DNA of 64,000 bases. Origin: Bradyrhizobium barranii subsp. apii (lineage in GTDB: Bacteria; Pseudomonadota; Alphaproteobacteria; Rhizobiales; Xanthobacteraceae). A program made the position numbers and the translations under genes. The stretch spans positions 3,284,501 to 3,348,500 of the forward strand of contig NZ_CP096255.1 in NCBI RefSeq assembly GCF_011516635.5, given 5' to 3'. The notes beneath the pieces are model-generated. The model was not told the DNA's origin. It did no database searches and saw nothing but the letters and a program-made list of their open reading frames with translations. Below, piece after piece: positions 1 through 8,701 of this stretch. Within the stretch, counting starts at the first letter, position 1. Each line of letters starts with the position of its first letter.

Positions 1-1
1 C

Positions 2-616
2 TTCTCGTCCGGCGGCGATGTGTTCGAGATCATCGGCCCGCTCGTGAAGATGGACACCAAGGGGCTGACCGCTTTCACGCGGATGACCGGCGACCTCGTC
101 AAAGCGATGCGGGCCTGCCCTCAACCCATTGTGGCCGCGGTCGAAGGCATCTGCGCCGGCGCCGGCGCGATCATCGCGATGGCATCGGATATGCGGCTTG
201 CGGCGAGCGGCGCGAAGGTCGCGTTCCTCTTCAACAAGGTCGGCCTTGGCGGCTGCGACATGGGCGCCTGTGCGATCCTGCCGCGGATCATCGGACAGTC
301 CCGCGCCTCCGAGCTGCTCTACACCGGCCGGTTCATGACGGCGGAGGAGGGCGAGCGCTGGGGCTTCTTCAGCCGCATCGTCACGCCCGAGCAGGTGCTG
401 CCCCAGGCGCAGTTGCTGGCCAAGCAGGTTGCGGAAGGCCCGACCTTCGGCAACACCATGACCAAGCGGATGCTGGCGATGGAATGGGCGATGTCGATTG
501 AAGAGGCGATCGAAGCGGAAGCGGTTGCTCAGGCGCTGTGCATGACCACGGCGGATTTCGAGCGCGCCTTTGAAGCATTCGCCAACAAGGTCAAGCCGGT
601 CTTCAGGGGCGACTGA
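2..616 (+). CDS. Enoyl-CoA hydratase/isomerase (crotonase) family protein, 5' partial
   Basis: The reading frame is open from the window edge, so the true start lies upstream. The first visible residues, [10 protein letters not shown], form the crotonase CoA-binding/oxyanion-hole motif, and a second oxyanion segment follows ([19 protein letters not shown]). The rest ([31 protein letters not shown]) is the usual crotonase C-terminal half. The family adds water to, or isomerises or cleaves, CoA thioesters in the cytoplasm. Downstream neighbours are an FAD monooxygenase and an aromatic acid-CoA ligase, so I infer a step in degradation of an aromatic acyl-CoA. The exact reaction cannot be told from sequence. 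The 240 bases that follow, up to the next gene, show no supported gene. Confidence 0.85.
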   Translation, partial: FSSGGDVFEIIGPLVKMDTKGLTAFTRMTGDLVKAMRACPQPIVAAVEGICAGAGAIIAMASDMRLAASGAKVAFLFNKVGLGGCDMGACAILPRIIGQSRASELLYTGRFMTAEEGERWGFFSRIVTPEQVLPQAQLLAKQVAEGPTFGNTMTKRMLAMEWAMSIEEAIEAEAVAQALCMTTADFERAFEAFANKVKPVFRGD

Positions 617-856
617 GCCCCGGACTTGCTGCGGGAAGCCAGCAACGGTGACTTGCGCCGCAATACCTGCCCGGAAAGATCAGATTTTCCGCAACGGCGT
701 GCGCGATCGGCAGTATCTCGGGGAGCTGAGAATTAAGGCTAAGCCCAAGACCCGGGCCGAGCTCAAGGCGGAGGCGACAAAGCCGCTTGCGGCGGAGTGA
801 CCGCCCGTGCGACTTTAGCCCCATTGCCTGGCGTATTTTCGAGTGGAGTAAGGGCG

Positions 857-2107
857 ATGAAGGCGATTATCGTCGGTGGCGGTATCGGTGGTCTCACCAC
901 GGCATTGATGCTGCGCTCGCGCGGCATCGGATGCGAGATTTTCGAACAGGCCGACACCATCCGCGAGCTCGGTGTCGGCATCAACACGCTGCCGCATGCG
1001 ATGCGGGAGCTTGCCGGCCTCGGTCTCCTCCAGCAGCTCGACGACGTCGCGATCCGCACCGACCAGCTCTATTACCTCAATCGCCACGGCCAGGAGGTAT
1101 GGCGCGAGGCCCGCGGCATCGACGCCGGCCATGACGTGCCGCAATTCTCGATTCACCGCGGCCGCCTTCAGGGCGTCATCCATCGCGCCGTCGAGGAGCG
1201 GCTCGGGCCGGAGGCAATTCACACCGGCTGCCGCCTCGGCGCCTTCACGCAGGACGAGGGCGGCGTCACCGCTTATTTCTTCGACCGCTCGGGCGCGCAC
1301 ATTCATACTGCGCGCGGCGATATCCTGATCGGCGCTGACGGCATCCATTCACGCGTTCGCGATACGCTGTTCCCGAACGAGGGACCGCCGTGCTGGAACG
1401 GCCTGATGCTATGGCGCGGTGCGCGCGATTGGCCGCTGTTCCTCACCGGCAAGTCGATGATCGTGGCCGGCGGCCTCAACGCCAAGGTGGTGATCTATCC
1501 GATCGCAGAGGGATCGAGTCCGGCGAGCCGTCTCACCAACTGGGCGGTGCTGGTGAAGGTCGGCGAGGGCAATGCCCCGCCGCCCCGGAAGGAAGACTGG
1601 TCGCGGCCCGGCCGGCGCGAGGAGTTGATGCCGCATGTCGCGCGCTTCTCGGTGCCCTATATCGACGTCAAGAGCCTGATCTCGGCAACGCCGGAATTCT
1701 ACGAATATCCGACCTGCGACCGCGATCCCTTGCCCTACTGGTCGTCCGGGCGCGTTACACTGCTCGGCGACGCGGCGCATCCCATGTATCCGGTCGGCTC
1801 GAACGGCGCATCTCAGGCGATCCTCGACGCGCGCTGCCTTGCCGATGCGCTGGTGCGCGCCGAGCATCCGCGCCAGGCTTTGCTTGAATATGAGAAGAAG
1901 CGTCTGCCGATGACCGCTGACATCGTCCGATCCAACCGGCGCGGCGGCCCCGAGGGCGTCATCGACGCCGTCGAGCAGCTTGCGCCCGATGGCTTCGACA
2001 ATGTCGACAACGTGCTGAGCTATTCCCAGCGCGAGGCGATCGTCCGCGGCTACGCCACCACGGCCGGCTTCGCCGCCGTGCCGGGTCTGGCGGCGGTGCG
2101 CGCTTAA
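857..2107 (+). CDS. FAD-dependent aromatic monooxygenase (flavin-dependent oxidoreductase)
   Basis: A class A flavoprotein hydroxylase of about 416 residues. The N-terminus MKAIIVGGGIGGL is a Rossmann GxGxxG FAD site. GDILIGADGIHSRVRD is the DG motif contacting FAD and NAD(P)H, and GRVTLLGDAAHPMYPVGSNG is the GD motif binding the FAD ribityl. I chose ATG 857 because the FAD motif normally starts within the first few residues; an upstream in-frame start at 797 would add an unrelated 20-residue leader. The family hydroxylates aromatic rings with NAD(P)H and O2. The closest general resemblance is to PhzS-type oxidoreductases, but the substrate is inferred only from the CoA-ligase context. Confidence 0.85.
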   Translation: MKAIIVGGGIGGLTTALMLRSRGIGCEIFEQADTIRELGVGINTLPHAMRELAGLGLLQQLDDVAIRTDQLYYLNRHGQEVWREARGIDAGHDVPQFSIHRGRLQGVIHRAVEERLGPEAIHTGCRLGAFTQDEGGVTAYFFDRSGAHIHTARGDILIGADGIHSRVRDTLFPNEGPPCWNGLMLWRGARDWPLFLTGKSMIVAGGLNAKVVIYPIAEGSSPASRLTNWAVLVKVGEGNAPPPRKEDWSRPGRREELMPHVARFSVPYIDVKSLISATPEFYEYPTCDRDPLPYWSSGRVTLLGDAAHPMYPVGSNGASQAILDARCLADALVRAEHPRQALLEYEKKRLPMTADIVRSNRRGGPEGVIDAVEQLAPDGFDNVDNVLSYSQREAIVRGYATTAGFAAVPGLAAVRA

Positions 2108-2116
2108 GACTAGCTC

Positions 2117-2572
2117 CTAGCCGCCGGGCGGCGGCGGCAGGAAGTGGATGTTGAACTCGGCGGCCATCGCCACCACGTCCTCCGGCTTCTGTTCCTTCAT
2201 GTTGTGAAGGCCCCAGAACAGGTCGAACAGCTTGCGGGTCGGCGACACCCAGAACAGCACCTTTGCCGTCTGCTCCGACTTGTTGAAGATGCCGTGCGGC
2301 ACGCCCATGCCGAGGCGGATCAGATCGCCCGGGGTCGCCTGCGACTCCGAATTGCCGAGCACGAAGTCAAGCTTGCCCTCGAGCATGTAGAGATACTCAT
2401 CCTGGTCGGGATGGATGTGCGGCGGCACGAATGTGCCCGGCGGCAATGTCGCGTGCCAGGAGAAGCTGTGCTCGGTATTGCTCTTCGGCACATAGGTCTG
2501 GCCGAGGATGTTCCAGGAAATGCCCTGGATCCCTTCATTAGCCCGCGTGATGCCGATGATTTCGCTCTTCAT
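2117..2572 (-). CDS. Cupin domain-containing protein
   Basis: A 151-residue single-cupin protein. Motif 1 is PPHIHPDQDEYLYMLEG, with the two histidines and glutamate that bind metal, and motif 2 contains GVPHGIFN. Small cupins of this kind are dioxygenases, isomerases or sensors. It lies convergent with the monooxygenase (9 bases between stop codons) and just downstream of the ABC binding protein on the same strand, 27 bases apart, so it is probably cotranscribed with that gene. A role in the same aromatic pathway is inference; no substrate can be assigned. Confidence 0.8.
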   Translation of the reverse strand: MKSEIIGITRANEGIQGISWNILGQTYVPKSNTEHSFSWHATLPPGTFVPPHIHPDQDEYLYMLEGKLDFVLGNSESQATPGDLIRLGMGVPHGIFNKSEQTAKVLFWVSPTRKLFDLFWGLHNMKEQKPEDVVAMAAEFNIHFLPPPPGG

Positions 2573-2599
2573 TGTAGTCCTCCCGTAATGCGGTGCGGC

Positions 2600-3775
2600 T
2601 TAGTTTGCCGCCTTGCAGTCCTTGGCATAGCGGTCGCCATAGTTCTCAAAGACTTTCTGAACGATCTCGGTCTGGAACTTGCCGTCCGCACGCTTGGCGA
2701 CCTTGGTCAGATAGAAATCCTGGATCGGATAGCCGTTGGTGTTGAACTTGAAGGCGCCGCGCAGAGAGGTGAAGTCGGCCTTCTTCAGCGCAGCCCCAAC
2801 CGCATCCTTGTTCGAGAGATCGCCTTTCACGGCCTTGACCGCGCTGTCGATCAGCATCGCGGCGTCATAGGCCTGAAAAGCGTAGGTGCCGGGCACGACG
2901 TTGTAGGCGGCTTCATAGGCCGCGACGAACTTCTTGTTCTGGGGATTGTCGAGATTGGGCGCCCAGTTCGCGCCGCCAAACATGCCGACGGCCGCATCCT
3001 GCTGCGCCGGCAAGGTCGATTCATCCACCGTGAAAGCCGAGAGCACCGGAATGCTGTCGGCAAGGCCGGCCTGCCGGTATTGCTTGACGAGATTGACGCC
3101 GAGGCCGCCCGGCATGAACGTGAACAGCGCATCGGGCTTCTGCGACGAGATCTTGGAAAGTTCCGGCTGGAAGTCCAGCGTGTTCAGCGGCATGTAGGAT
3201 TCTTCGACGATCTCGGCCTTGTAGTCGAGCTTGAAGCCCGCCACCGAATCCTTGCCGGCCTGATAGTTCGGCACCATCAGATACATGCGCTTGTAGCCGC
3301 GATCCTGCGCCACCTTGCCGAGGATCTCGTGGACCTGATCGTTCTGGTACGACGTCACATAGAAGAACGGGTTGCAGTCCTTACCGGCGAAAGTCGATGG
3401 GCCGGCGTTGGGGCTGATCAGGAACGTCTTGGACTCCGTAATGGGGCGGTGGATCGCCTGGAGGATGTTGGAGAAGATCGGGCCCACCACGAAGTCGACC
3501 TTGTCGCGCTCCAGAAGGCCCTTGACCTTCGTGACCGCTGCGTCGGGCTTCAACTCGTCATCGGCGACGATCACCTCGACATCTCGGCCCCCCATCTTCC
3601 CGCCGAGATCCTTCACGGCGAGCGCAAAGCCGTCGCGGACCTGCTGGCCAAGCGCGGCGGCGGGGCCCGACAGGGTCACGAGCACGCCCAGCTTGATCTT
3701 CTCCTGGGCGAGGGAAGGGCTCACCGCGGTGCCGAGCAGCAGGGCGGCAGCGGCCAAGGTCGTTTGCGTCTTCAT
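2600..3775 (-). CDS. ABC transporter substrate-binding protein (branched-chain amino acid/aromatic acid type)
   Basis: A 391-residue periplasmic protein of the Peripla_BP_6 (LivJ-like) family. It opens with a cleavable signal peptide (MKTQTTLAAAALLLGTAVSPSLAQ) followed by EKIKLGVLVTLSGPAAALG, the typical first strand. ATG 3775 is chosen because it begins the signal peptide; an upstream extension to 3901 reads as non-signal sequence. In Rhodopseudomonas and Bradyrhizobium such proteins often bind aromatic acids such as benzoate derivatives. No permease or ATPase genes lie nearby, so it probably works with components encoded elsewhere. MarR-type operator sites sit in its promoter region, shared with the divergent regulator. 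Confidence 0.88.
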   Translation of the reverse strand: MKTQTTLAAAALLLGTAVSPSLAQEKIKLGVLVTLSGPAAALGQQVRDGFALAVKDLGGKMGGRDVEVIVADDELKPDAAVTKVKGLLERDKVDFVVGPIFSNILQAIHRPITESKTFLISPNAGPSTFAGKDCNPFFYVTSYQNDQVHEILGKVAQDRGYKRMYLMVPNYQAGKDSVAGFKLDYKAEIVEESYMPLNTLDFQPELSKISSQKPDALFTFMPGGLGVNLVKQYRQAGLADSIPVLSAFTVDESTLPAQQDAAVGMFGGANWAPNLDNPQNKKFVAAYEAAYNVVPGTYAFQAYDAAMLIDSAVKAVKGDLSNKDAVGAALKKADFTSLRGAFKFNTNGYPIQDFYLTKVAKRADGKFQTEIVQKVFENYGDRYAKDCKAAN

Positions 3776-3913
3776 GATGTGTCCCCGTGACGATCGGGCT
3801 TGCGCAGCAAGCCGCGTACTCCAATCCAAGCTTATGCCGATGATGGCGGCCGCGGCAAGCAAGCTCAAGGCGTGGCCATCCTGCGGGCAGTGCGCATGCA
3901 AGCGGCGCGCCAG

Positions 3914-4000
3914 TTATTTGAAGCCTAAAGAAATTCGATGCGGTCGATTGTTGCAGCTTTAGGCTTGCGGCCGGGGCCGATTTATTTGAAGCTCAAAACG
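3914..4000. promoter_or_regulatory. Cluster of three MarR-type operator sites
   Basis: Three related sites lie between the divergent binding-protein and MarR genes: TTATTTGAAGCCTAAAG at 3914-3930, GCTTTAGGCTT (opposite orientation) at 3956-3966, and TTATTTGAAGCTCAAAACG at 3982-4000. A fourth copy precedes the CoA ligase. The core is an imperfect palindrome, TTTnAAGCCTAAA. Placement just upstream of the regulator start suggests autoregulation and control of the transporter gene. Binding by the adjacent MarR protein is inference. Confidence 0.6.
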
Positions 4001-4032
4001 TTGGGGAATCCGTGCTGGCGCCAGGGCCGGCC

Positions 4033-4542
4033 ATGAGTGACTGCATCGAGATGCTCGATTCCGAGACCAAGGCCGTCGAGACGCCGGAGGACCACGCCGA
4101 AGAGCTTCGGCTGTGGCTGCGTCTGCTCACCTGCACCACCCTGATCGAAGGCGAAGTCCGTGGCCGCCTGCGACAGCGCTTCGACGTCACGCTGCCCCGG
4201 TTCGACCTGATGGCGCAGCTCGACAAGGCGCCCGATGGCATGACGCTGTCCGACGTCTCCAAGCGCATGATGGTGTCCAACGGCAACGTCACCGGCCTCG
4301 TCGAACGGCTGGTGGAATCGGGCCATCTCGACCGGCGCACCTCGGAGACGGACCGCCGCGTCCAGGTGATCCGCCTCACAAAGCTGGGTCGCGCCGAGTT
4401 TCGCAGGATGGCTGCGGAGCACGAGACCTGGATCGCCGATCTGTTCGCCGACCTGACTCCGAAGGATGTCCGCGAATTGATGCGGCTCCTGGCCAAGACA
4501 AAGGCGTCGGCGCAGAAATCGGCCGGTCGCCGCCGGCCGTAG
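4033..4542 (+). CDS. MarR family transcriptional regulator
   Basis: A winged-helix regulator of about 169 residues. RFDVTLPRFDLMAQLDKAPDG and TLSDVSKRMMVSNGNVTGLVERLVESGHLDRR give the helix-turn-helix and recognition helix, followed by the wing (TSETDRRVQVIRLTKLG). GTG 4012 is an alternative start, but it would place the coding start against the last operator; ATG 4033 fits family length better. MarR proteins at CoA-ligase clusters (BadR, CouR type) often respond to aromatic acids or acyl-CoA thioesters. Repeated operator-like sites on both sides of the gene support local control of the cluster. Confidence 0.88.
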   Translation: MSDCIEMLDSETKAVETPEDHAEELRLWLRLLTCTTLIEGEVRGRLRQRFDVTLPRFDLMAQLDKAPDGMTLSDVSKRMMVSNGNVTGLVERLVESGHLDRRTSETDRRVQVIRLTKLGRAEFRRMAAEHETWIADLFADLTPKDVRELMRLLAKTKASAQKSAGRRRP

Positions 4543-4623
4543 TCCGCCAGCGGGGCGCCCCGCCAGTCCCACCTTGCCGCCGGAAAATGCATGGGATGCC
4601 CAAAATCCGCTATTGCGCCGAAT

Positions 4624-4642
4624 TGTTTTAAGCCTAAAATGT
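4624..4642. promoter_or_regulatory. MarR-type operator upstream of the CoA ligase
   Basis: TTGTTTTAAGCCTAAAATG matches the sites upstream of the MarR gene and contains the best palindrome of the set, TTTTAAG/CCTAAAA. It ends about 49 bases before the ligase start, a typical repressor position. Confidence 0.6.
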
Positions 4643-4690
4643 TTTCCAGATGATGCTGCCGGGTGCTTTCCATGCTGAAAGGAGCGTGCG

Positions 4691-6382
4691 ATGGCCAACG
4701 CCGCTAAGGCTCAAGAGTCGGGCTCGTATGACGGCAACGCCGCGACAGCCCACGTCGATACATTCGCACGGCAGCATCTGCCGCCGCGCGAGTTCTGGCC
4801 CGAATTCATATTCACGCGGCCGGAGCTGCACTATCCGCAGCGATTGAACTGCGTCAGCTATTTTCTCGACCGCTGGGTCGAGCAGGGCCACGGCGACGCG
4901 CCGTGCGTCATCAGTCCGGCCGTCAGCTACACCTATCGCGAGCTGCAAGCGCTCGTGAACCGCATCGCCGACGTGCTGGTTCGCAAGCTTGGTCTCGTAA
5001 CCGGCGGACGCGTGCTGCTGCGCTCCGCCAACAATCCGATGATGGTTGCGACCTTTCTCGCGGTGATCAAGGCTGGCGGCATCGTCGTGGCGACCATGCC
5101 TCTGCTGCGCGCCAAGGAACTATCTTATCCGATCCAGAAGGCGGAGATTACACTCGCGCTCTGCGATGGAAAACTCTCGGAGGAGATGGAGAAGGCGAAA
5201 GCGGCGGCGCCCGGCCTCAAGCACGTGGTCTATTGGGGCAACGGCGCGTCGGACTCGCTCGAGGCGCTGATTGCTGATGCGAGCCCGGAGTTCAAGGCGG
5301 TCGATACCGCCGCCGATGACATCTGCCTGATTGCCTTCACGTCGGGCACGACGGGCGATCCCAAGGGCACCATGCATTTCCATCGGGATATGCTGGCGGT
5401 CTGCGACGGTTATGCGCACAACATCTTGAGGGCGGAGCAGAAGGATCGCTTCGTCGGTTCAGCCCCGCTCGCCTTTACCTTCGGCTTCGGCGGCGTGTTG
5501 TTTCCGATGCATATCGGCGCTTCCTTCGTCGTGCTGGAGAAGACGACACCGGACGACATGCTGACGGCGATCGAGCAATACAAGACCTCGGTCTGCTTCA
5601 CCGCGCCAACCGCCTATCGCGCCATGATCGGCAAGCTCGCGGGTCGCGACATTTCTTCGCTGCGAAAGTGCGTCTCTGCGGGCGAGACCCTCCCCAAGCC
5701 GACATTCGATGCCTGGCTCAAGGCCACCGGCATCAAGCTGATGGACGGCATCGGTTCGACCGAGCTGCTGCACATCTTCATCAGCGCGACCGTGGACGAG
5801 ATCCGTCCCGGCGCAACCGGCAAACCCGTGCCGGGTTACGAAGCAAAAATCGTCGATGACGACGGCAATGACCTGCCGCCGGGCACGATGGGGCGGCTCG
5901 CGGTGCGCGGCCCGACCGGCTGCCGCTATCTCGCCGACGAGCGGCAGCGCAAATACGTCCAGAACGGCTGGAACATCACCGGCGATACCTATCTGATGGA
6001 TAGCGACGGCTACTTCTGGTACCAGTCGCGCTCCGACGACATGATCGTGTCAGCCGGGTACAACATCGCGGGCACGGATGTGGAGGCGGCGCTGCTGACG
6101 CATCCATCCGTAGCCGAGTGCGGCGTCGTCGGTGCGCCGGACGAGGCGCGTTGCATGATCGTGAAGGCCTATGTCATCGCCGCCCCAGGTGTGACGCCGG
6201 ACGCTCAACTCGCAGCGGAGTTGCAGGAGCATGTCAAACGTGAGATTGCGCCTTACAAATATCCGCGCGCGATCGAGTTCGTGGTGCAACTGCCGAAGAC
6301 CGAGACCGGCAAGTTGAAGCGATTTGCCCTGCGGCAGTTGGCGCAGGCTGCAGCGACGTCCTCTGGCGTTGCGGCGGAATAA
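4691..6382 (+). CDS. AMP-forming aromatic acid-CoA ligase (benzoate/2-aminobenzoate type)
   Basis: A 563-residue ANL-superfamily ligase preceded by a strong AAGGAG ribosome site. The P-loop-like A3 motif is LIAFTSGTTGDPKGTMHFH, MDGIGSTELLHIFI is the A5 motif, GDTYLMDSDGYFWYQSRSDDMI carries the A7-A8 region, and PKTETGKLKRFALR has the catalytic A10 lysine. The N-terminus (HLPPREFWPEF, LNCVSYFLDRW) resembles benzoate-CoA and 2-aminobenzoate-CoA ligases. It activates an aromatic acid to its CoA thioester with ATP in the cytoplasm. With a monooxygenase, crotonase and RidA protein adjacent, an anthranilate-like substrate is the best guess, not proven. Confidence 0.88.
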   Translation: MANAAKAQESGSYDGNAATAHVDTFARQHLPPREFWPEFIFTRPELHYPQRLNCVSYFLDRWVEQGHGDAPCVISPAVSYTYRELQALVNRIADVLVRKLGLVTGGRVLLRSANNPMMVATFLAVIKAGGIVVATMPLLRAKELSYPIQKAEITLALCDGKLSEEMEKAKAAAPGLKHVVYWGNGASDSLEALIADASPEFKAVDTAADDICLIAFTSGTTGDPKGTMHFHRDMLAVCDGYAHNILRAEQKDRFVGSAPLAFTFGFGGVLFPMHIGASFVVLEKTTPDDMLTAIEQYKTSVCFTAPTAYRAMIGKLAGRDISSLRKCVSAGETLPKPTFDAWLKATGIKLMDGIGSTELLHIFISATVDEIRPGATGKPVPGYEAKIVDDDGNDLPPGTMGRLAVRGPTGCRYLADERQRKYVQNGWNITGDTYLMDSDGYFWYQSRSDDMIVSAGYNIAGTDVEAALLTHPSVAECGVVGAPDEARCMIVKAYVIAAPGVTPDAQLAAELQEHVKREIAPYKYPRAIEFVVQLPKTETGKLKRFALRQLAQAAATSSGVAAE

Positions 6383-6397
6383 GAGAAGGATGAAGAA

Positions 6398-6862
6398 TTG
6401 TCCGTGACGACGCCGAAAGGCCCGCACCTCGCGGTGCTGCCGACAGCAGCCGAGAGCGAAACCGGCTCCAGGGCGCAGGTGCTCCAACCGTCCGGCTGGC
6501 CGCTACCGAAAGGCTATGCCAACGGCATGGCCGCCGAGGGACGCATCGTCGTCACCGGCGGCGTGATCGGCTGGGACGCCGAGGAGCGTCTCGCGGACGG
6601 CTTTGTCGCACAGGTGCGCCAAGCCCTGAGCAACATCGCCGAGATATTAGCCGAGGCGGGTGCGCGGCCCGAGCACCTCGTGCGCCTGACCTGGTACGTC
6701 GTCGACATGGACGAATACCTGGCGAACCTGAGGGAGCTCGGCAAGAGCTACCGTGCCACCTTCGGTGCACACTATCCTGCGATGGCGCTGGTGCAGGTCG
6801 TCCGCCTCGTCGAGAAGGCGGCGCGCGTCGAGATCGAAGCCACGGCCGTCATTCCCCGCTAA
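6398..6862 (+). CDS. RidA/YjgF family protein
   Basis: A 154-residue RidA-like protein. TTG 6398 is chosen because AGAAGGA sits seven bases upstream; GTG 6404 is an alternative. The core reads IVVTGGVIGWDAE, QVRQALSNIAEILAEAG, HLVRLTWYVVDMDEY and HYPAMALVQVVRLVEKAARVEIEATAVI, which cover the family's conserved strand and helix pattern, although the classical active-site arginine region is replaced by VVRLVEKAARVEIE. RidA proteins hydrolyse reactive enamines/imines; some act as deaminases in aminoaromatic degradation. Its position 15 bases after the ligase suggests cotranscription. Confidence 0.85.
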   Translation: MSVTTPKGPHLAVLPTAAESETGSRAQVLQPSGWPLPKGYANGMAAEGRIVVTGGVIGWDAEERLADGFVAQVRQALSNIAEILAEAGARPEHLVRLTWYVVDMDEYLANLRELGKSYRATFGAHYPAMALVQVVRLVEKAARVEIEATAVIPR

Positions 6863-6880
6863 GCCGCCTTCGGTTCGCGC

Positions 6881-7609
6881 CTAACTTGCCCTGGCGAGAC
6901 CGTCGTCCTCGGGCGAATTCAGATAGACGCCCGATACGGTGTCGACCCAGCACAGATGGTCGTGCACCTTCTCGACGCCCTCGACATTCTCCGCCGCAAC
7001 GACGGCGGCCTGACGCGCGCGTTCCTCGGTGATGACGCCGCTGAGATGAACGATGCCGTCCCGGACGATGACGTTCAGTCCGAACGGGCACCAGTCGTTT
7101 TTCTCCATGGTGTCGATGATACGGCCGCGAATGTGATCGTCGTCGGCCGTCGGATCCGGTACCTCGCGGGCGAGCCCCGCCACCGCCTGCAATAGATTGG
7201 CGCGCGAGACGATGCCGACGACCTTGTCGCCGCGCACCACCGGCAGCCGCTTGACGTTATTCCGTTCCATGAGATCAACGATCTCCGCGAGCGCCGTATC
7301 CTCGGTGATGGTCACGACCGAGTCGGTCATCACCTCCGAGACCTTGCGGCCATGTTCGTGGACGAAATTGCTGGCGGATTTGCCGGGGCCGAGGATGAAC
7401 CGCAGCCAGCGGCCTCGCTTGCGCCCGGTGCCGATTTCGCTGCGGCGGACGAAATCCCCCTCGGAGACCACGCCGACCAGCTTGCCGGCATCGTCGACCA
7501 CGGTGAGGCCGCTGACGTGCCGCTTCAGCATGATGTTTGCCGCCTCGACGATGCTGGTGTGGGGGGCAACCGAGATGACCGAGCGGGTCATGATCTGGTG
7601 GGCGCGCAT
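6881..7609 (-). CDS. CBS domain protein with C-terminal BON domain
   Basis: A 242-residue soluble protein. CBS1 (MTRSVISVAPHTSIVEAANIM to VVSEGDFVRR) and CBS2 (VMTDSVVTITEDTALAEIV to GIVSRANLLQAV) are followed by a BON domain (RIIDTMEKNDWCPFGLNVIVRDG, HLSGVITEERARQAAVVAAENVEGV). CBS pairs bind adenine nucleotides and BON domains bind phospholipid or other ligands. ATG 7609 is preferred because GGAG lies seven bases upstream; GTG 7630 has no clear site. An FNR/FixK box lies 67 bases upstream of the start, suggesting low-oxygen induction. Confidence 0.88.
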   Translation of the reverse strand: MRAHQIMTRSVISVAPHTSIVEAANIMLKRHVSGLTVVDDAGKLVGVVSEGDFVRRSEIGTGRKRGRWLRFILGPGKSASNFVHEHGRKVSEVMTDSVVTITEDTALAEIVDLMERNNVKRLPVVRGDKVVGIVSRANLLQAVAGLAREVPDPTADDDHIRGRIIDTMEKNDWCPFGLNVIVRDGIVHLSGVITEERARQAAVVAAENVEGVEKVHDHLCWVDTVSGVYLNSPEDDGLARAS

Positions 7610-7675
7610 GGGGAAGCTCCGCAAGTTCACACGAATATCGATGTGTGGAGCTTAGGTCACCGGCAGGAAGCTGAT

Positions 7676-7689
7676 TTGACCCAAGTCAA
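7676..7689. promoter_or_regulatory. FNR/FixK box upstream of CBS-BON gene
   Basis: TTGACCCAAGTCAA is a perfect inverted repeat TTGAC-N4-GTCAA, one base per half from the TTGAT-N4-ATCAA consensus. It lies in the short space after the CHAD stop codon and before the CBS-BON start. Confidence 0.7.
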
Positions 7690-7701
7690 GCTGGTCCGCA
7701 C

Positions 7702-8676
7702 CTAATCATCGGGCTCCGCATTCGGGGCGAGGTCGGAGGAGCGGAACGGCTTGGCCTTGTCCAGTTTCCGGTAGGCGTTCGAGGCGGTCCGCAACAGCTT
7801 CTTTTGGCGCTTCCGGTTGAGGAAGCGAATGCCCGCCTCGGGGACGGCCTCGTTCAGTGACGCTGCCAGCGTTTGCCCTCGCGCATCGTCGTTCAATTGC
7901 CCGAGGGACTTCTGCGCCTTGCGCAATTGCTTGAGGATCGACTTCTGTTTGGTCAGCGATTCGTCTGCAAACAAATCCTCTAGCGATTCGATCGAATAGG
8001 TCAGCCGCTTGTTGAGGAGCCGCAGCTTGTGCCGTTTTCCGGCGTCGAGCTTGCGCAGTTTCCGCGCCTTCCTGAGCAGCGTCGTTTCCCATTCCGTGAG
8101 CTGCGCCGTCGCGTGGTCGGCAAGCGGGCAGCGGCGCAATCGGATGGCCTCCTTGCTGCGCCGGGTCGACCAAGGACCGCTCTCGATCCAGGCCGAGGTC
8201 TGCTCGACAAGACGGCGATACCGCGCCGATTGCAGCGCGCGCGCCAGCAGGCGGTGGCTCTCGGCGCGCTTCTCGTCCCAATGCTGAAGCTCGGCTATCA
8301 CGTCAAGCTCGCCTCCGCTCTCGGCGATAACCCGCTCGATCGCCACGTCGAGGTCGCGCACCATGCCGAGCTGGCTGTTCAGCCATTTCAGTTCGGCCCA
8401 GACATTCGGCCGCAGGGCATCGTCGACCATGGGCGAGAAGAAGCGGATGGCGGTGCGCAGATGCGTCAGTGCGATCCGGATCTGATGCAGCGCCTCCGGA
8501 TCGCCGTGGCAGGTGCCATCGTGCTGGGCGAGGACGGCATCGAGGTGACGGCGGGCGATGATCCGGAACGCGGTGTCGCAGGCCATGCCGGGGCTGAGGC
8601 GGCCGGGCAGAACATTGCGCCGCGCCGCAGGCTTGGCGCGCGCGGTCGCCATCGAACTCGTGGTGGGTCGCGCCAT
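7702..8676 (-). CDS. CHAD domain-containing protein
   Basis: A protein of about 324 residues dominated by a helical CHAD domain with many basic residues and conserved histidines (HQIRIALTHLRTAIRFF, QLGMVRDLDVAIERV, GKRHKLRLLNKRLTYSIESLEDLF). CHAD domains bind inorganic polyphosphate. ATG 8676 is used; TTG 8691 would add five residues. The gene lies downstream of the kinase/P-loop gene with 25 bases between them and is probably in the same transcript. Polyphosphate binding under energy stress would fit the regulon, which is inference. Confidence 0.85.
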   Translation of the reverse strand: MARPTTSSMATARAKPAARRNVLPGRLSPGMACDTAFRIIARRHLDAVLAQHDGTCHGDPEALHQIRIALTHLRTAIRFFSPMVDDALRPNVWAELKWLNSQLGMVRDLDVAIERVIAESGGELDVIAELQHWDEKRAESHRLLARALQSARYRRLVEQTSAWIESGPWSTRRSKEAIRLRRCPLADHATAQLTEWETTLLRKARKLRKLDAGKRHKLRLLNKRLTYSIESLEDLFADESLTKQKSILKQLRKAQKSLGQLNDDARGQTLAASLNEAVPEAGIRFLNRKRQKKLLRTASNAYRKLDKAKPFRSSDLAPNAEPDD

Positions 8677-8701
8677 CCTAGCCCGCGCCAATCAGATTGC
8701 C

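Noticed and set aside
570..800. A 76-codon frame after the crotonase gene
   Set aside because: Starts inside the crotonase gene, has no ribosome site and no recognisable family.
2144..3790. A 548-codon open frame on the plus strand opposite the ABC binding protein
   Set aside because: It mirrors a well-supported minus-strand gene; the high GC keeps opposite frames open, and its composition shows no family motif.
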